Source: Pseudomonas sp. 6D_7.1_Bac1 | GTDB taxonomy: Bacteria; Pseudomonadota; Gammaproteobacteria; Pseudomonadales; Pseudomonadaceae | NCBI RefSeq assembly: GCF_025465945.1 | Contig: NZ_JANLNW010000071.1 | Coordinates: 105,462-169,461, forward strand | Direction of reading: 5' to 3' | DNA length: 64,000 bases | In this document: piece by piece, positions 14,262 through 22,828 of the stretch | Numbering within the stretch: position 1 is the stretch's first letter | Layout of the letters: each line of letters opens with the position of its first letter | Translations under genes and position numbers: made by a program | Notes under the pieces: model-generated | What the model was told of the DNA's origin: nothing | What the model saw: the letters and a program-made list of their open reading frames with translations, nothing else | The model's database searches: none

Positions 14262-14528
14262 ATGGCTCGATACATGCCGATCACCGGTATTGACTGCACA
14301 ATCCCATCCTTGCTGATCGACACCGAAGCGCCGGTCGATGTGCTGCACGACACGGCGGCGTATCGCATTCGCAGCGTGACGCAATTGCTGGAAACGCTTT
14401 CCCAGGGCGAGGGGATCAGTCGTGATGCGTTGCTGTTGCAGGACTTTGCGCGGGTGTTGGCGATTACGCTGCGCGATGGGTGTGATGTGATGGATGTGGT
14501 GGGGCGACGCTTGCACGCTCAGGTTTGA
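14262..14528 (+). CDS. Small hypothetical protein next to DUF6124
   Basis: An 88-residue protein with ATG 14262 behind GGAGG, 35 bases after the DUF6124 gene, so probably co-transcribed. The text TAAYRIRSVTQLLETLSQGE and LLQDFARVLAITLRDGCDVMDVV resembles small helical proteins that accompany DUF6124/DUF3077 genes in Pseudomonas, but I cannot assign it firmly. A perfect 8-bp hairpin follows at 14545. Confidence 0.6.
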   Translation: MARYMPITGIDCTIPSLLIDTEAPVDVLHDTAAYRIRSVTQLLETLSQGEGISRDALLLQDFARVLAITLRDGCDVMDVVGRRLHAQV

Positions 14529-14544
14529 TAGCCGTTACAAAAAT

Positions 14545-14566
14545 GGGCGACCTCAACGGGTCGCCC
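14545..14566. terminator. Hairpin after the DUF6124 pair
   Basis: GGGCGACC (14545-14552), loop TCAACG, GGTCGCCC (14559-14566). The T run is on the minus strand side (ATTTTTGT), so on the plus strand it is a hairpin without a tail. It lies 16 bases after the stop codon. Confidence 0.5.
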
Positions 14567-14573
14567 CACATTC

Positions 14574-14735
14574 TTCGACAACGTGTTTTCGGTGTTGGCA
14601 GCCGGGCAATGTCGGGCGCTTCATGAGCTTCTTTGGCCCGATCAGTGCAGTCTTTGACATATTGATGTTCGCCTTGATGTGGTATGTGTTTGACGCCAAC
14701 ACGCTGGACCATCAAACCTGGCTTCTGCGAAAGGC
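14574..14735 (+). pseudogene. Decayed 3' fragment of mgtA/mgtB (Mg2+ P-type ATPase)
   Basis: Two remnants in different frames. Bases 14574-14606 read FDNVFSVLAAG, like the NFGNVFSVLVAS segment of MgtA-type ATPases. Bases 14611-14730 read VGRFMSFFGPISAVFD, then ILMFALMWYVFDANT, matching the conserved GRFMxFFGPISSIFD of the same proteins about 50 residues further on. The intervening residues are deleted and the frame shifted. The fragment sits directly before mgtC, as in Salmonella mgtCB and similar pairs, so an mgtA gene once preceded mgtC and has been lost. Confidence 0.8.
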
Positions 14736-14758
14736 TCAGGCTACCAAGGAGAGAGCTC

Positions 14759-15475
14759 ATGCAAGCCATCGACAACATCAACCTGACCTCGCTGGTCGAT
14801 ACCCTGGTCAGCCTCAGCGCGGCGTTCATTCTGGGTGGGGTGATCGGTTTTGAGCGCCAGTTCCGTCAGCGCACGGCGGGGCTTCGAACCAATGTGCTGG
14901 TGGCGGTGGGGGCGGCGATTTTCGTCGACATGGCCAACCGTCTCGGTGGTGCCGAAGGGGCGGTTAGGGTGGTGGCCTACGTGGTGTCCGGTATCGGTTT
15001 TCTCGGTGCCGGCGTGATCATGCGCGAAGAGGGCAATGTCCGCGGTCTGAACACCGCAGCCACCCTGTGGGCCTCGGCAGCGGTCGGTGCGTGCGCCGGT
15101 GCCGACCTGGTGCTGGAAGCGGCGCTCGGCACTGTGTTCATCCTGGCGGCGAACACGCTGCTGCGGCCGATCGTCAACAACATCAACCGTCAACCGCTGG
15201 ACGTGATCTCGGCCGAGGTGACCAATATCGTTTACGTCATCGCCCAGCGCTCCAGGCAAAAGGCCGTATTTGCCCTGCTCGAAGCCGAACTGGAGCGCAG
15301 CAACTACCCGGCCAGTGATGTCGATGTGCGCGCCTTTGGCAGCGACGAAGTGGAAATCGAAGCCACCCTGGCCACCACCTCGGTGGATGGCGACGAGCTG
15401 GATGCCCTCGTGGCGCGGATTTCCCTCTCACCCTTGGTGCAACAGGCGTTCTGGAGCCCGAGCACTACCGAGTGA
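14759..15475 (+). CDS. mgtC: MgtC/SapB family membrane protein
   Basis: A 238-residue protein starting at ATG 14759 with AAGGAGAG upstream; longer frames run through the mgtA relic. The N-terminal 140 residues carry four to five transmembrane segments and the MgtC signature: GGVIGFERQFRQRTAGLRTN, then AYVVSGIGFLGAGVI, then GLNTAATLWASAAVGACAG. The C-terminal 95 residues form the cytosolic ACT-like domain found in full-length MgtC. MgtC proteins support growth at low Mg2+ and in hosts, in part by inhibiting the F1Fo ATPase. It has lost its neighbouring Mg2+ ATPase. Its own promoter is not evident. Confidence 0.88.
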   Translation: MQAIDNINLTSLVDTLVSLSAAFILGGVIGFERQFRQRTAGLRTNVLVAVGAAIFVDMANRLGGAEGAVRVVAYVVSGIGFLGAGVIMREEGNVRGLNTAATLWASAAVGACAGADLVLEAALGTVFILAANTLLRPIVNNINRQPLDVISAEVTNIVYVIAQRSRQKAVFALLEAELERSNYPASDVDVRAFGSDEVEIEATLATTSVDGDELDALVARISLSPLVQQAFWSPSTTE

Positions 15476-15827
15476 TGTCTTCTTTGGGAAATTTCCTACA
15501 TTGCAGTAGGACGGATCCTTCCTAAAAATACATCCCCATTCGCCAGTATTCGCGCCTCGGATTTTCAACGTCTTTGAAAAACATGCAATCAGGCCGGTCA
15601 GGGTATTATCTGTCATGTCCCACAACCTGCCATGGTTGACAGCAGTGGCTGGGACGGTTCGCGCAGACCCCATGTGGCGAGCAGCGGACGCACTGAAAAG
15701 TCCGTGAAACTTCCTACACTGCACTCAGGGGCCTGCCCCTTGGGGTGACGCATGAACGGGTGGGGTCTTTTTCAGACCGGGATATTTTCCCCTTCGGCCC
15801 GTTCTGGCCCGTCTTACAGAGGTTTGT
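15476..15827. other. Regulatory intergenic region before the first Roc-like pair
   Basis: A 350-base gene-free stretch. It contains the palindromic element at 15478-15511 (separate entry), a related half-site TTCCTACACTGCA at 15711-15723, and no ORF with family support. The promoter of the regulator-kinase operon must lie here. Confidence 0.5.
15478..15511. promoter_or_regulatory. BvgA/EvgA-like binding element
   Basis: CTTCTTTGGGAAATTTCC (15478-15495) is repeated exactly at 20155-20172 before the EAL gene. It runs into TCCTAC-ATTGCA-GTAGGA (15494-15511), an inverted repeat of the kind bound by BvgA and EvgA dimers. Autoregulation by the encoded NarL-type regulator is the simplest reading. 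Confidence 0.6.
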
Positions 15828-16454
15828 ATGTATAAAGCGATGGTTGTGGACGATCACCCGTTCATTCGATCTTCAGTCAAGGTGCTACTGGAGCAAGAAC
15901 ACTTCGAGGTGGTCGCCGAGGCGGGCAACGGTGCCGATGCCGTGCAACTGGCCCGTCAGCATGCGCCTGACCTGATTGTCCTCGACATAGCGATGCCAAA
16001 GCTCGATGGGCTGGAGGTTATCAGCCGGATCAGCGCGCTGCGTCTGCCGAGCAGAATTCTCGTACTGACGTCGCAGGCGCCGCAGTTCTACGCCATGCGC
16101 TGCATGAAGGCGGGGGCCGCGGGCTACATCTCCAAGACCGAAGATACGGGCGAGTTGCTCAAGGCCATTTCGGCGCTCATGGGGGGCTATACCTTTTTCC
16201 CGAATCTGTCGTGCAGTTCGGTCCGTCGCAGCGATGTCCAGGCCACGGATCTCGAACTGATCCAGAGCCTGACGGACCGTGAACTGACGATCCTGCAGCA
16301 GCTGTCGAACGGCCTCAGCAACAAGCAGATCGGTGATGCCATGCTCCTGAGTAACAAGACCATCAGCACCTACAAAACCCGATTGATCGAGAAACTCAAC
16401 GTCAAATCGGTGGTGTATCTGGCGGACTTTGCCAAACGTAACAATCTGATCTAG
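15828..16454 (+). CDS. NarL/FixJ-type response regulator, RocA/BvgA/EvgA-like
   Basis: A 208-residue protein: receiver domain (1-120) with acidic pocket D8-D9, phosphoacceptor D53 (VLDIAMPKLDG) and a LuxR-type HTH (about 140-205: LTDRELTILQQLSNGLSNKQI, STYKTRLIEKL). Its stop codon is directly followed by the ATG of the sensor kinase, so the two are translationally coupled partners. In P. aeruginosa the RocA1-RocS1-RocR system controls fimbriae and biofilm genes; the same three components occur here. AGAGG precedes the start. The upstream BvgA-like element suggests autoregulation. Confidence 0.88.
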   Translation: MYKAMVVDDHPFIRSSVKVLLEQEHFEVVAEAGNGADAVQLARQHAPDLIVLDIAMPKLDGLEVISRISALRLPSRILVLTSQAPQFYAMRCMKAGAAGYISKTEDTGELLKAISALMGGYTFFPNLSCSSVRRSDVQATDLELIQSLTDRELTILQQLSNGLSNKQIGDAMLLSNKTISTYKTRLIEKLNVKSVVYLADFAKRNNLI

Positions 16455-19400
16455 ATGGCCTTTTTTCGAAATTTTGTGCTTGTGGCTGCGCTTGTACTTC
16501 TGTCACTGCCAGTCCGCATCGTGTTGGCCGAGCCGCAGCCCTATCACCTGCTGGGCCGTTCCAGTGTCGAGGGCTATCACGTTGAACTCAATGAAGACGA
16601 CTGGCGTTGGCTGCGCAGCAAAGACAGGCTGGTGCTGGGGGCGTCGGCCCCGGAATATCCGCCATTCGGCATCAGCAACAATGGCAACGACTACGAAGGC
16701 CTGACGGCCGATTATGCGCAGCTGCTGGGTGAACTGCTGCATATCAAGGTTCAAGTGCTGCGCTACAGCTCACGCGAGCACGTCGTCGAGGCACTCAAGA
16801 AAGGGCAGGTCGACTTGCTCGGAACTGCCAACGACTTCGAGGCCGCGGACTCGCAGTTGGTGCTGTCCAGCGCCTATGCCGATGACCAGCCGACCCTGGT
16901 CAGTCGTATCGACGACACCCAGGACCTGACGCCGAATCTGGCAGGCAAACGGTTGGCGATGCTTTATCACTACCTGCCACCGGATCAGGTGCGGGCGTTT
17001 TATCCCAAGGCCCAATTGCAACTGTACCCATCGACGCTCAGTGCAATCGGTGCAGTCGCGTTTGGCCAGGCGGATGTGTACATCGGCGACGCCATCAGCG
17101 CCAACTACCTCATTCTCAAAAACTACCTGAACAACGTCCAGTTGGCCGACTTCTCGCGGATGGAGGTGAATAACTTTTCCTTTGCCTTGGCACGGGATAA
17201 CCAGCGCTTGTTGCGAATCGTCAATGCGGCACTGGCAGTGATTCCAACGGAAGTGCGCCTGAGTATCCTGCGGCGCTGGAGTGCGGGCGGCGCGAGTCTC
17301 TCAGGAAAAAACCGGGTGCACTTCAGTGACAGTGAGCAGCGCTGGCTGGACACTCATCCACGGGTGCGCGTTGCCGTGGATGGCGGCTTTGTGCCGTTGT
17401 CGTTCTACAGTCGCGAGGGTGAGTTTCGAGGTGTGGCGGCCGATGTGCTGGCCAAGGTTGCACTGCGTACGGGCTTGAAGTTCGATATCCAGCAGGGTTC
17501 TTCGGTTCCGGAACTGATCGACAGGATCAAATCGGATCAGGCCGATCTGCTCGTGTCCCTGACCCCCAGTGTCGAGCGCGAAAACACGTTGCGCTTTACG
17601 CGTCCCTACTTGAACACGCCGTACGTGCTGGTTAGCCGGACATCCGCCGATGCCCCGACGACCCTGGACGAGATGATCGGTCGACGGCTGGCGCTGACCC
17701 TGGGCAGCCCTGTCAGAGAAATGGTTGCCGAGCGCTATCCGGGCGTTCGGCTACTGGTGGCGGACAACGCCCAGGCGGCCATGGCGATGGTCGCCAAAGG
17801 TGAAGCGGATGCCGCGATCAATCCCTTGATCATTGCGCGCTACATGATTTCCGGGCAGTACCGTGACCAGTTGCAAATCACCAGCACCGTCGGGACCTCA
17901 TCGGCGCACATGGCCTTTGCTACGGCACGCGGCACGCGGGAGCTGCATTCGATTCTGGACAAGGCCTTGTTCAGCATTCCCCCGGAAGAATTGGACGAAC
18001 TGACCAATCGTTGGCGCAGCGAAGCCGTGGTCGATGACAGCTACTGGTTGCGTTACCGGGCGACCATCATCCAGGGGTTTGTCATCGCCGGTCTGCTGTT
18101 GCTGGTGGCGTTGGGCTGGATCGGTTATCTGCGAGTGTTGATGCGCAAACGCGAGCAAGCCGAGCGCGCGCTCAATGATCAGCTGGAGTTCATGCGCGTG
18201 TTGATTGATGGAACGCCCCATCCGATCTACGTCCGCGACCGCCAGGGGCGTCTCATGGCATGCAATAACGGCTACCTGGAGGTGTTCGGAGTTGAGCGCG
18301 ACGCGGTCATTGGCAAAACCGTGATTGGCGGTGAACTCAAGAGCGTGACCGAGGCCAAGGCATTTCACGAAGAATACTTGCAGGTGATGGCGGAGGGGTT
18401 GCCACGGGTGCGGGACCGGAAACTGACGCTGTCTGAATCCGATGTGCGGACCATTTATCACTGGATGCTGCCGTATCGTGGCAGCGACGGTCAGGTCAAT
18501 GGAATGATCGCCGGCTGGATCGACGTCAGTGAGCGTCAGCGGCTGCTCGAACAATTGCGTGAAGCCAAGGATGAGGCCGATGAAGCCAATCGCGCCAAAA
18601 CCACGTTTCTGGCCACCATGAGCCATGAAATCCGTACGCCCATGAATGCGGTGATCGGCATGCTTGAGTTGGCCATGAAAAAAGCCGATCAAGGGATCAT
18701 GGACCGCTTCGCCATCGAGGTGGCGTCGGGGGCGGCGCGGGGATTGCTGGAGTTGATCGGCGATATTCTGGACATTTCCAGAATCGAGTCCGGTCACCTG
18801 TCGCTGGCCCCCGAGCGTGCCAACTTGCGTGCACTGGTGGAATCGGCAGCGCGGATATTCGAAGGGCTGGCACGGCAAAAGCATTTGCACCTGCAGCTGG
18901 ATGTGGACGGCGGGGCCAACCGCGACGTGTTGATCGACCCGCTGCGTTTCAAGCAAGTCGTTTCCAACTTGTTGAGCAATGCGATCAAGTTCACGGCAGA
19001 GGGGCAGGTGCGCTTGAGTGTGCGGGTCAAGCCTGGCAGCGATGATCAGCGCCTGGCTGTCGTGGTGCGCGTCGAGGACTCCGGCAGCGGCATTTGCGTC
19101 GAGGACCAGCAGCGGCTGTTCAGTCCGTTCAGCCAGGCCAGCAATAATATTCAGTCGGCGCGCAGTGGGGCGGGTCTGGGGCTGATGATCAGTCGCACAT
19201 TGTGCGAAATGATGGGGGGGCAGTTGGTGTTGTCCAGCGTGTTGGGGCAGGGCACGCAAATTGAGGTGACGCTGGAGCTGCCCATCCTGACGCCCCTGGC
19301 GAGCGAGGCAGTCATCGGGAGGCAGCCTGCGCCTCAGGGCCAGATGTTGAACATCCTGGTCATCGATGACTACCCGGCCAATCGCCTCCTGCTGTCACAG

Positions 19401-20090
19401 CAATTGACGTACCTGGGGCATCGGGTCAAGGAAGCGCAAGACGGTGCCCATGGTCTACGGGCCTGGCGCAGCCAGCATTTCGATGTGGTCATTACCGACT
19501 GCAATATGCCCATCATGAACGGCTACGAGCTGACGCGTGCGATCCGCGACGAGGAGCGTACCCGAGGTATCGTGCCAGGCTTGATTCTAGGCTTCACGGC
19601 CAACGCTCAACCCGAGGAAAAGACCCGTTGCCTCGATGCCGGAATGGACGGTTGCCTGTTCAAGCCCATCAGCCTGCAAGATCTGAGTGCCCGACTGGCG
19701 AGCGTTGCCCCGGACACCGTACCGGTGCCGGCCGAAGAAGATCGGCGCGAGTCTGGCGACGCCATCGACCTGACCAACCTCGAGCAATTGACTCGGGGTG
19801 ACGAGGCGTTGATCAAGAGCCTGTTGGCGGATCTGGCCCGCAGCAATGAAGAAGATATGTCGCGGCTGCTGAAACTGTTCACCCAACATGACTTGCCTGC
19901 ACTGGCCGATCTGGCTCACCGGGTAAAGGGCGGTGCGCGGATCATCAAGGCGCAGGGGTTGATTCACTGTTGCGTGAGTCTGGAAGCCGCCTGCGAGGGC
20001 TTCGATGCCGAGCAGCTGACGGCTGCCGTGGATGCGTTGCAACAGGCGATGGAGCGGTTGGCCGAGACGTTGGAACAGCTTGCGCACTAG
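16455..20090 (+). CDS. Unorthodox hybrid sensor kinase with two periplasmic binding domains and PAS (RocS/BvgS-like)
   Basis: A 1211-residue protein. It has a signal peptide (residues 1-25), two SBP_bac_3 Venus-flytrap domains (about 45-280 and 295-525), one transmembrane helix (about 536-560), a PAS domain (about 575-695), a HisKA domain with His724 (SHEIRTPMN), an HATPase_c domain (about 830-945, ending GAGLGLMISRTL), a receiver with Asp1015 (TDCNMP), and an HPt domain with His1155 (LAHRVKGGA). This is the full BvgS/EvgS/RocS phosphorelay plan, His to Asp to His to the Asp of the upstream regulator. The start codon abuts the regulator stop. It differs from its neighbour at 22829 by possessing the PAS domain. 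Confidence 0.92.
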   Translation: MAFFRNFVLVAALVLLSLPVRIVLAEPQPYHLLGRSSVEGYHVELNEDDWRWLRSKDRLVLGASAPEYPPFGISNNGNDYEGLTADYAQLLGELLHIKVQVLRYSSREHVVEALKKGQVDLLGTANDFEAADSQLVLSSAYADDQPTLVSRIDDTQDLTPNLAGKRLAMLYHYLPPDQVRAFYPKAQLQLYPSTLSAIGAVAFGQADVYIGDAISANYLILKNYLNNVQLADFSRMEVNNFSFALARDNQRLLRIVNAALAVIPTEVRLSILRRWSAGGASLSGKNRVHFSDSEQRWLDTHPRVRVAVDGGFVPLSFYSREGEFRGVAADVLAKVALRTGLKFDIQQGSSVPELIDRIKSDQADLLVSLTPSVERENTLRFTRPYLNTPYVLVSRTSADAPTTLDEMIGRRLALTLGSPVREMVAERYPGVRLLVADNAQAAMAMVAKGEADAAINPLIIARYMISGQYRDQLQITSTVGTSSAHMAFATARGTRELHSILDKALFSIPPEELDELTNRWRSEAVVDDSYWLRYRATIIQGFVIAGLLLLVALGWIGYLRVLMRKREQAERALNDQLEFMRVLIDGTPHPIYVRDRQGRLMACNNGYLEVFGVERDAVIGKTVIGGELKSVTEAKAFHEEYLQVMAEGLPRVRDRKLTLSESDVRTIYHWMLPYRGSDGQVNGMIAGWIDVSERQRLLEQLREAKDEADEANRAKTTFLATMSHEIRTPMNAVIGMLELAMKKADQGIMDRFAIEVASGAARGLLELIGDILDISRIESGHLSLAPERANLRALVESAARIFEGLARQKHLHLQLDVDGGANRDVLIDPLRFKQVVSNLLSNAIKFTAEGQVRLSVRVKPGSDDQRLAVVVRVEDSGSGICVEDQQRLFSPFSQASNNIQSARSGAGLGLMISRTLCEMMGGQLVLSSVLGQGTQIEVTLELPILTPLASEAVIGRQPAPQGQMLNILVIDDYPANRLLLSQQLTYLGHRVKEAQDGAHGLRAWRSQHFDVVITDCNMPIMNGYELTRAIRDEERTRGIVPGLILGFTANAQPEEKTRCLDAGMDGCLFKPISLQDLSARLASVAPDTVPVPAEEDRRESGDAIDLTNLEQLTRGDEALIKSLLADLARSNEEDMSRLLKLFTQHDLPALADLAHRVKGGARIIKAQGLIHCCVSLEAACEGFDAEQLTAAVDALQQAMERLAETLEQLAH

Positions 20091-20154
20091 GTTCTGTACG
20101 AAAATAAGTGGCGAGATGTTTAAGGGGGCTGGATCAAATAAATTCGCCAATAAG

Positions 20155-20174
20155 CTTCTTTGGGAAATTTCCCA
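20155..20174. promoter_or_regulatory. Shared palindromic element before the EAL gene
   Basis: CTTCTTTGGGAAATTTCC is identical to 15478-15495, and here TGGGAAATTTCCCA (20161-20174) is a perfect 14-base palindrome, followed by TTTCCTAG at about 20189. It lies about 85 bases before the EAL gene start, in a suitable position for an activator site. Confidence 0.6.
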
Positions 20175-20256
20175 CAGGTGCTGGGATGTTTCCTAGTTAA
20201 GTCCGCGCGATGTACCGGAATAATTGCGCCCTCTTTTTATAACGCGGGCCGCCGAG

Positions 20257-21459
20257 ATGACACTGCCGATCAGGGTTCTGGTGCTTGAAGATCATTCCTT
20301 TGCACGTGCTGTTGCGGTCAACACGCTCAAGCAGTTGGGGTGTCGCGAAGTGTTCCAGGCCTGTGACGGCGCCCAGGCACTGGCGGTTCTGCAAGAGGTC
20401 GGAGCGGTGGATATCGCCTTGTGCGATCTGTGCATGGAAGGCATGGATGGTCTGGAGTTTTTCCGGCGGGTAGGACTCTCGGGGCTGGTCGGGTCAATCA
20501 TCATCTGCAGTTCACTGTCGGCCGACTTGCGTCGTGCGGTACGCCAGATTGTTTCCCTGTCGGGGCTCAGGCTGTTGGGGGATGTCGGTAAACCCTTGCA
20601 TTCGCAGGCGCTGGCACAATTGCTGGAAAAACACCGCAGTGCTCCCCGCAATGATTTGATACCTGTGCACGTGTCGGAGCAGGCCTGTGAAAGCGAGGTG
20701 CGAAACGCCTTGAGCGACGGGCAACTGCAACCGTTCTACCAGCCAAAATTCAACCTGTTGACCGGTGAAATCTGCGGTGTAGAAGTGCTGGCCCGCTGGC
20801 TGCATCCGTTCAAGGGCATCTTGTCGCCGGCCGTGTTCATGCCGGTACTGGAGCGCTTTGAGTTACTGGATGAGTTGTTATTCACCCAGATGGACCAGGC
20901 ATTGACGCTGCAACGGCAAGCGCGGGAGCAAGGATTTACGCTCAATGTCGCCTTCAATCTGCATGCTCAGCAGCTGACCCATCATCAACTGACCTCCTCC
21001 ATCGAAGGTATTCTGGCGTTGCACGATGCGCGCGGTTGCGGATTGACGTTCGAACTGACCGAAAGTGGTTTGCTGGAAGCCCCGGCTACCAGCCTCGAGA
21101 ACCTGGTGCGCCTGCGAATGATGGGCAGCCGGTTGTCCATTGATGACTTCGGCACCGGGTTTTCGTCGTTGCAGCGTCTGTGTCAGTTGCCGTTCAACGA
21201 GATCAAGCTCGACGGTGAATTCGTGCGCACGCTCGAAGATGAACCGCGTTGCCTGGCAGTGATCAGCAGCACCCTGGCGCTGGGCGAGGCGTTGGGCATG
21301 TCGGTGGTGATCGAAGGTATTGAAACCAACGAGCAGCGCCAGCAGTTGCTGGCCCTGGGTTGCACCCAGGGCCAGGGTTATCTGTTTGCACGACCCATGA
21401 GTGGCGCCGACTTACTGCGCTGGCTGCCGGTTTCATCGGTGTCACGGCAAAAAAATTAA
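20257..21459 (+). CDS. REC-EAL cyclic-di-GMP phosphodiesterase, RocR-like
   Basis: A 400-residue protein: receiver (1-130) with D57 (ALCDLCMEGMDG) and an EAL domain (about 160-395). The active-site residues are present: Glu176 in EVL, Asn in VAFNLHAQQL, Glu in FELTES, the pair IDDFGTGFSSL, Lys in EIKLDG, Glu in VIEGIET, and QGYLFARPM. The EVL variant at position 176 recalls RocR of P. aeruginosa, an active phosphodiesterase with this layout and length. ATG 20257 is chosen over TTG 20224, though its ribosome-binding site is weak. Shared upstream DNA with the first regulator-kinase operon argues for common control. RocR is thought to compete with the DNA-binding regulator for the kinase. Confidence 0.9.
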   Translation: MTLPIRVLVLEDHSFARAVAVNTLKQLGCREVFQACDGAQALAVLQEVGAVDIALCDLCMEGMDGLEFFRRVGLSGLVGSIIICSSLSADLRRAVRQIVSLSGLRLLGDVGKPLHSQALAQLLEKHRSAPRNDLIPVHVSEQACESEVRNALSDGQLQPFYQPKFNLLTGEICGVEVLARWLHPFKGILSPAVFMPVLERFELLDELLFTQMDQALTLQRQAREQGFTLNVAFNLHAQQLTHHQLTSSIEGILALHDARGCGLTFELTESGLLEAPATSLENLVRLRMMGSRLSIDDFGTGFSSLQRLCQLPFNEIKLDGEFVRTLEDEPRCLAVISSTLALGEALGMSVVIEGIETNEQRQQLLALGCTQGQGYLFARPMSGADLLRWLPVSSVSRQKN

Positions 21460-21470
21460 TTGTAGATGGA

Positions 21471-21490
21471 ACTGTTTCTTTCAGAACAGT
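21471..21490. promoter_or_regulatory. Palindrome upstream of the pseudo-receiver gene
   Basis: ACTGTT (21471-21476) and AACAGT (21485-21490) form an inverted repeat with TCTTTCAG between, followed by TCCTACAG. It resembles the spacing of NarL-type sites but not a LexA box (spacer ten, not eight). Confidence 0.35.
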
Positions 21491-21585
21491 CCTACAGAAA
21501 CCCCGCGGCAATGCCTTTAGTCTCTCGCACTCTTGAAATGGCTGGGTGCATTCCGGCCGCACTTTCATTGCAGAGTTAGTCAACT

Positions 21586-22020
21586 ATGCCGAATAAAGCG
21601 TTACGTATCCTGATCGCCGATGAGCAGCATTTTCATCGCATGAAAATCGAGCGCAGTTTGAACCAGCTCGGCTATTACCGGATCGCTCCCGTGCACTCCC
21701 TTGAAGAGTTGCTCAGCGTTGTCGAATACGGCTGCGAGCCTTTTGATCTGGTGATCATCAACGCAACCTTGTGTTCCGGTTCCGGTCTGGACCCGCTGGC
21801 TTTCTGTCAGGACAACCAGCAAATCCGCCATGCGTTGATCTACGACGCGGAGCAGGCTGGATTGCCAGCCTTGTTCGCCGTGCAGCGGCACAATGTCCGG
21901 ATCAGCCAGGCCCGCGTACCGGACCAGGAGACCCTCGAAGGACTGATGAACCGCGTCGATAGGCCTGTTCCCCTTTCCGAGCGTGGACACTCGTGGTCGT
22001 GTGGTGGCCTGCGCGCCTGA
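21586..22020 (+). CDS. Stand-alone pseudo-receiver domain protein
   Basis: A 144-residue protein with the strand-helix rhythm of a receiver (ALRILIADEQHFHRMKIERSL at the start, then LGYYRIAPVHSLEELLSV). The position of the phosphoacceptor Asp is Asn59 (FDLVIINATLCSG), and the usual Lys-Pro after strand 5 is replaced (ARVPDQETL). It keeps the first acidic residues (ADEQ). It thus appears unable to accept phosphate in the normal way and may act as a decoy or adaptor. It lies between the EAL gene and the second regulator-kinase pair, so it is probably part of the same signalling set. The ribosome-binding site is weak. Confidence 0.65.
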   Translation: MPNKALRILIADEQHFHRMKIERSLNQLGYYRIAPVHSLEELLSVVEYGCEPFDLVIINATLCSGSGLDPLAFCQDNQQIRHALIYDAEQAGLPALFAVQRHNVRISQARVPDQETLEGLMNRVDRPVPLSERGHSWSCGGLRA

Positions 22021-22180
22021 GTCGCCTGAACTCCGCGCTACCGTTCGTCGGTACTGTCAACTCTGACAGGTAGTTTCGCGTCTTCTCTCGTGCAACAGTC
22101 GTTGCGCGGCCGTTGTGCCAGCCCAGGTCACCGCCTTGGGCGGTGCGTCGGGATCCTCGAGCGTTTCTACAGGAGTTGCC

Positions 22181-22828
22181 ATGCCTTCAGCGCTGATCGT
22201 GGATGATCATCCGGTTATTCGGGCCGCCGTCAAAATGGTGCTTACGCCGCTCAAGGACTCTAAACACAGAGTGATGTTTCGGACCATTCTGGAATCTTCC
22301 AATGGTGCTCATGCGCTGCAAATGATCCGTGAGCATTCACCCAATCTGGTGGTGCTGGATCTGAGCATGCCCAAGCTTGGTGGGCTGGACCTGCTGAGCC
22401 GTTTACAGCACGATCGGTTGCCTTGCAGGGTTTTAGTCTTCACCTCCTATGAGCCAAGGTTTTATGTCCAGCGCTGCATGAGGGCCGGGGCCTTGGGTTT
22501 CGTCGCGAAAACCAATGACCTGGATGACCTGCGTAAAGCCGTTACCGCGTTGATGTCTGGCTACACGTGTTTCCCTCAAGTGGACACCGACTCAGTGAAC
22601 CTGGGCGATCTGCAACTCAACGAGTTGCAGATGATCGAGAAACTCTCCGACCGTGAGCTGACCATTTTCCAATACCTGGCACGTGGCTCCAGCAACAAGA
22701 ATATTGCCGAGGTCATGCTCCTCAGTCACAAGACCGTCAGTACCTACAAAACCCGCTTGATCACAAAGCTCAATGTGAAATCCCTGGTTCACCTGAGGGA
22801 TTTCGCCAAACGCAATAAACTGATCTGA
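22181..22828 (+). CDS. Second NarL/FixJ-type response regulator, RocA-like
   Basis: A 215-residue protein; ATG 22181 is chosen because AGGAG precedes it, while the frame upstream (from 22115) has no such signal. The receiver has D8-D9 and D60 (VVLDLSMPKLGG), and a LuxR-type HTH lies at about 150-212 (LSDRELTIFQYLARGSSNKNI, STYKTRLITKL). It closely resembles the regulator at 15828, so the pair arose by duplication. The stop codon is adjacent to the ATG of the second kinase. Confidence 0.88.
   Translation: MPSALIVDDHPVIRAAVKMVLTPLKDSKHRVMFRTILESSNGAHALQMIREHSPNLVVLDLSMPKLGGLDLLSRLQHDRLPCRVLVFTSYEPRFYVQRCMRAGALGFVAKTNDLDDLRKAVTALMSGYTCFPQVDTDSVNLGDLQLNELQMIEKLSDRELTIFQYLARGSSNKNIAEVMLLSHKTVSTYKTRLITKLNVKSLVHLRDFAKRNKLI

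Noticed and set aside
17898..19259. Long antisense frame (453 codons) opposite the first sensor kinase
   Set aside because: A shadow of a G+C-rich gene; the kinase frame has a full domain set and the antisense translation is His/Gln/Arg rich without motifs.
21471..21490. A fourth LexA box upstream of the pseudo-receiver
   Set aside because: The CTGT and ACAG words are separated by ten bases rather than eight, so the LexA geometry does not fit.
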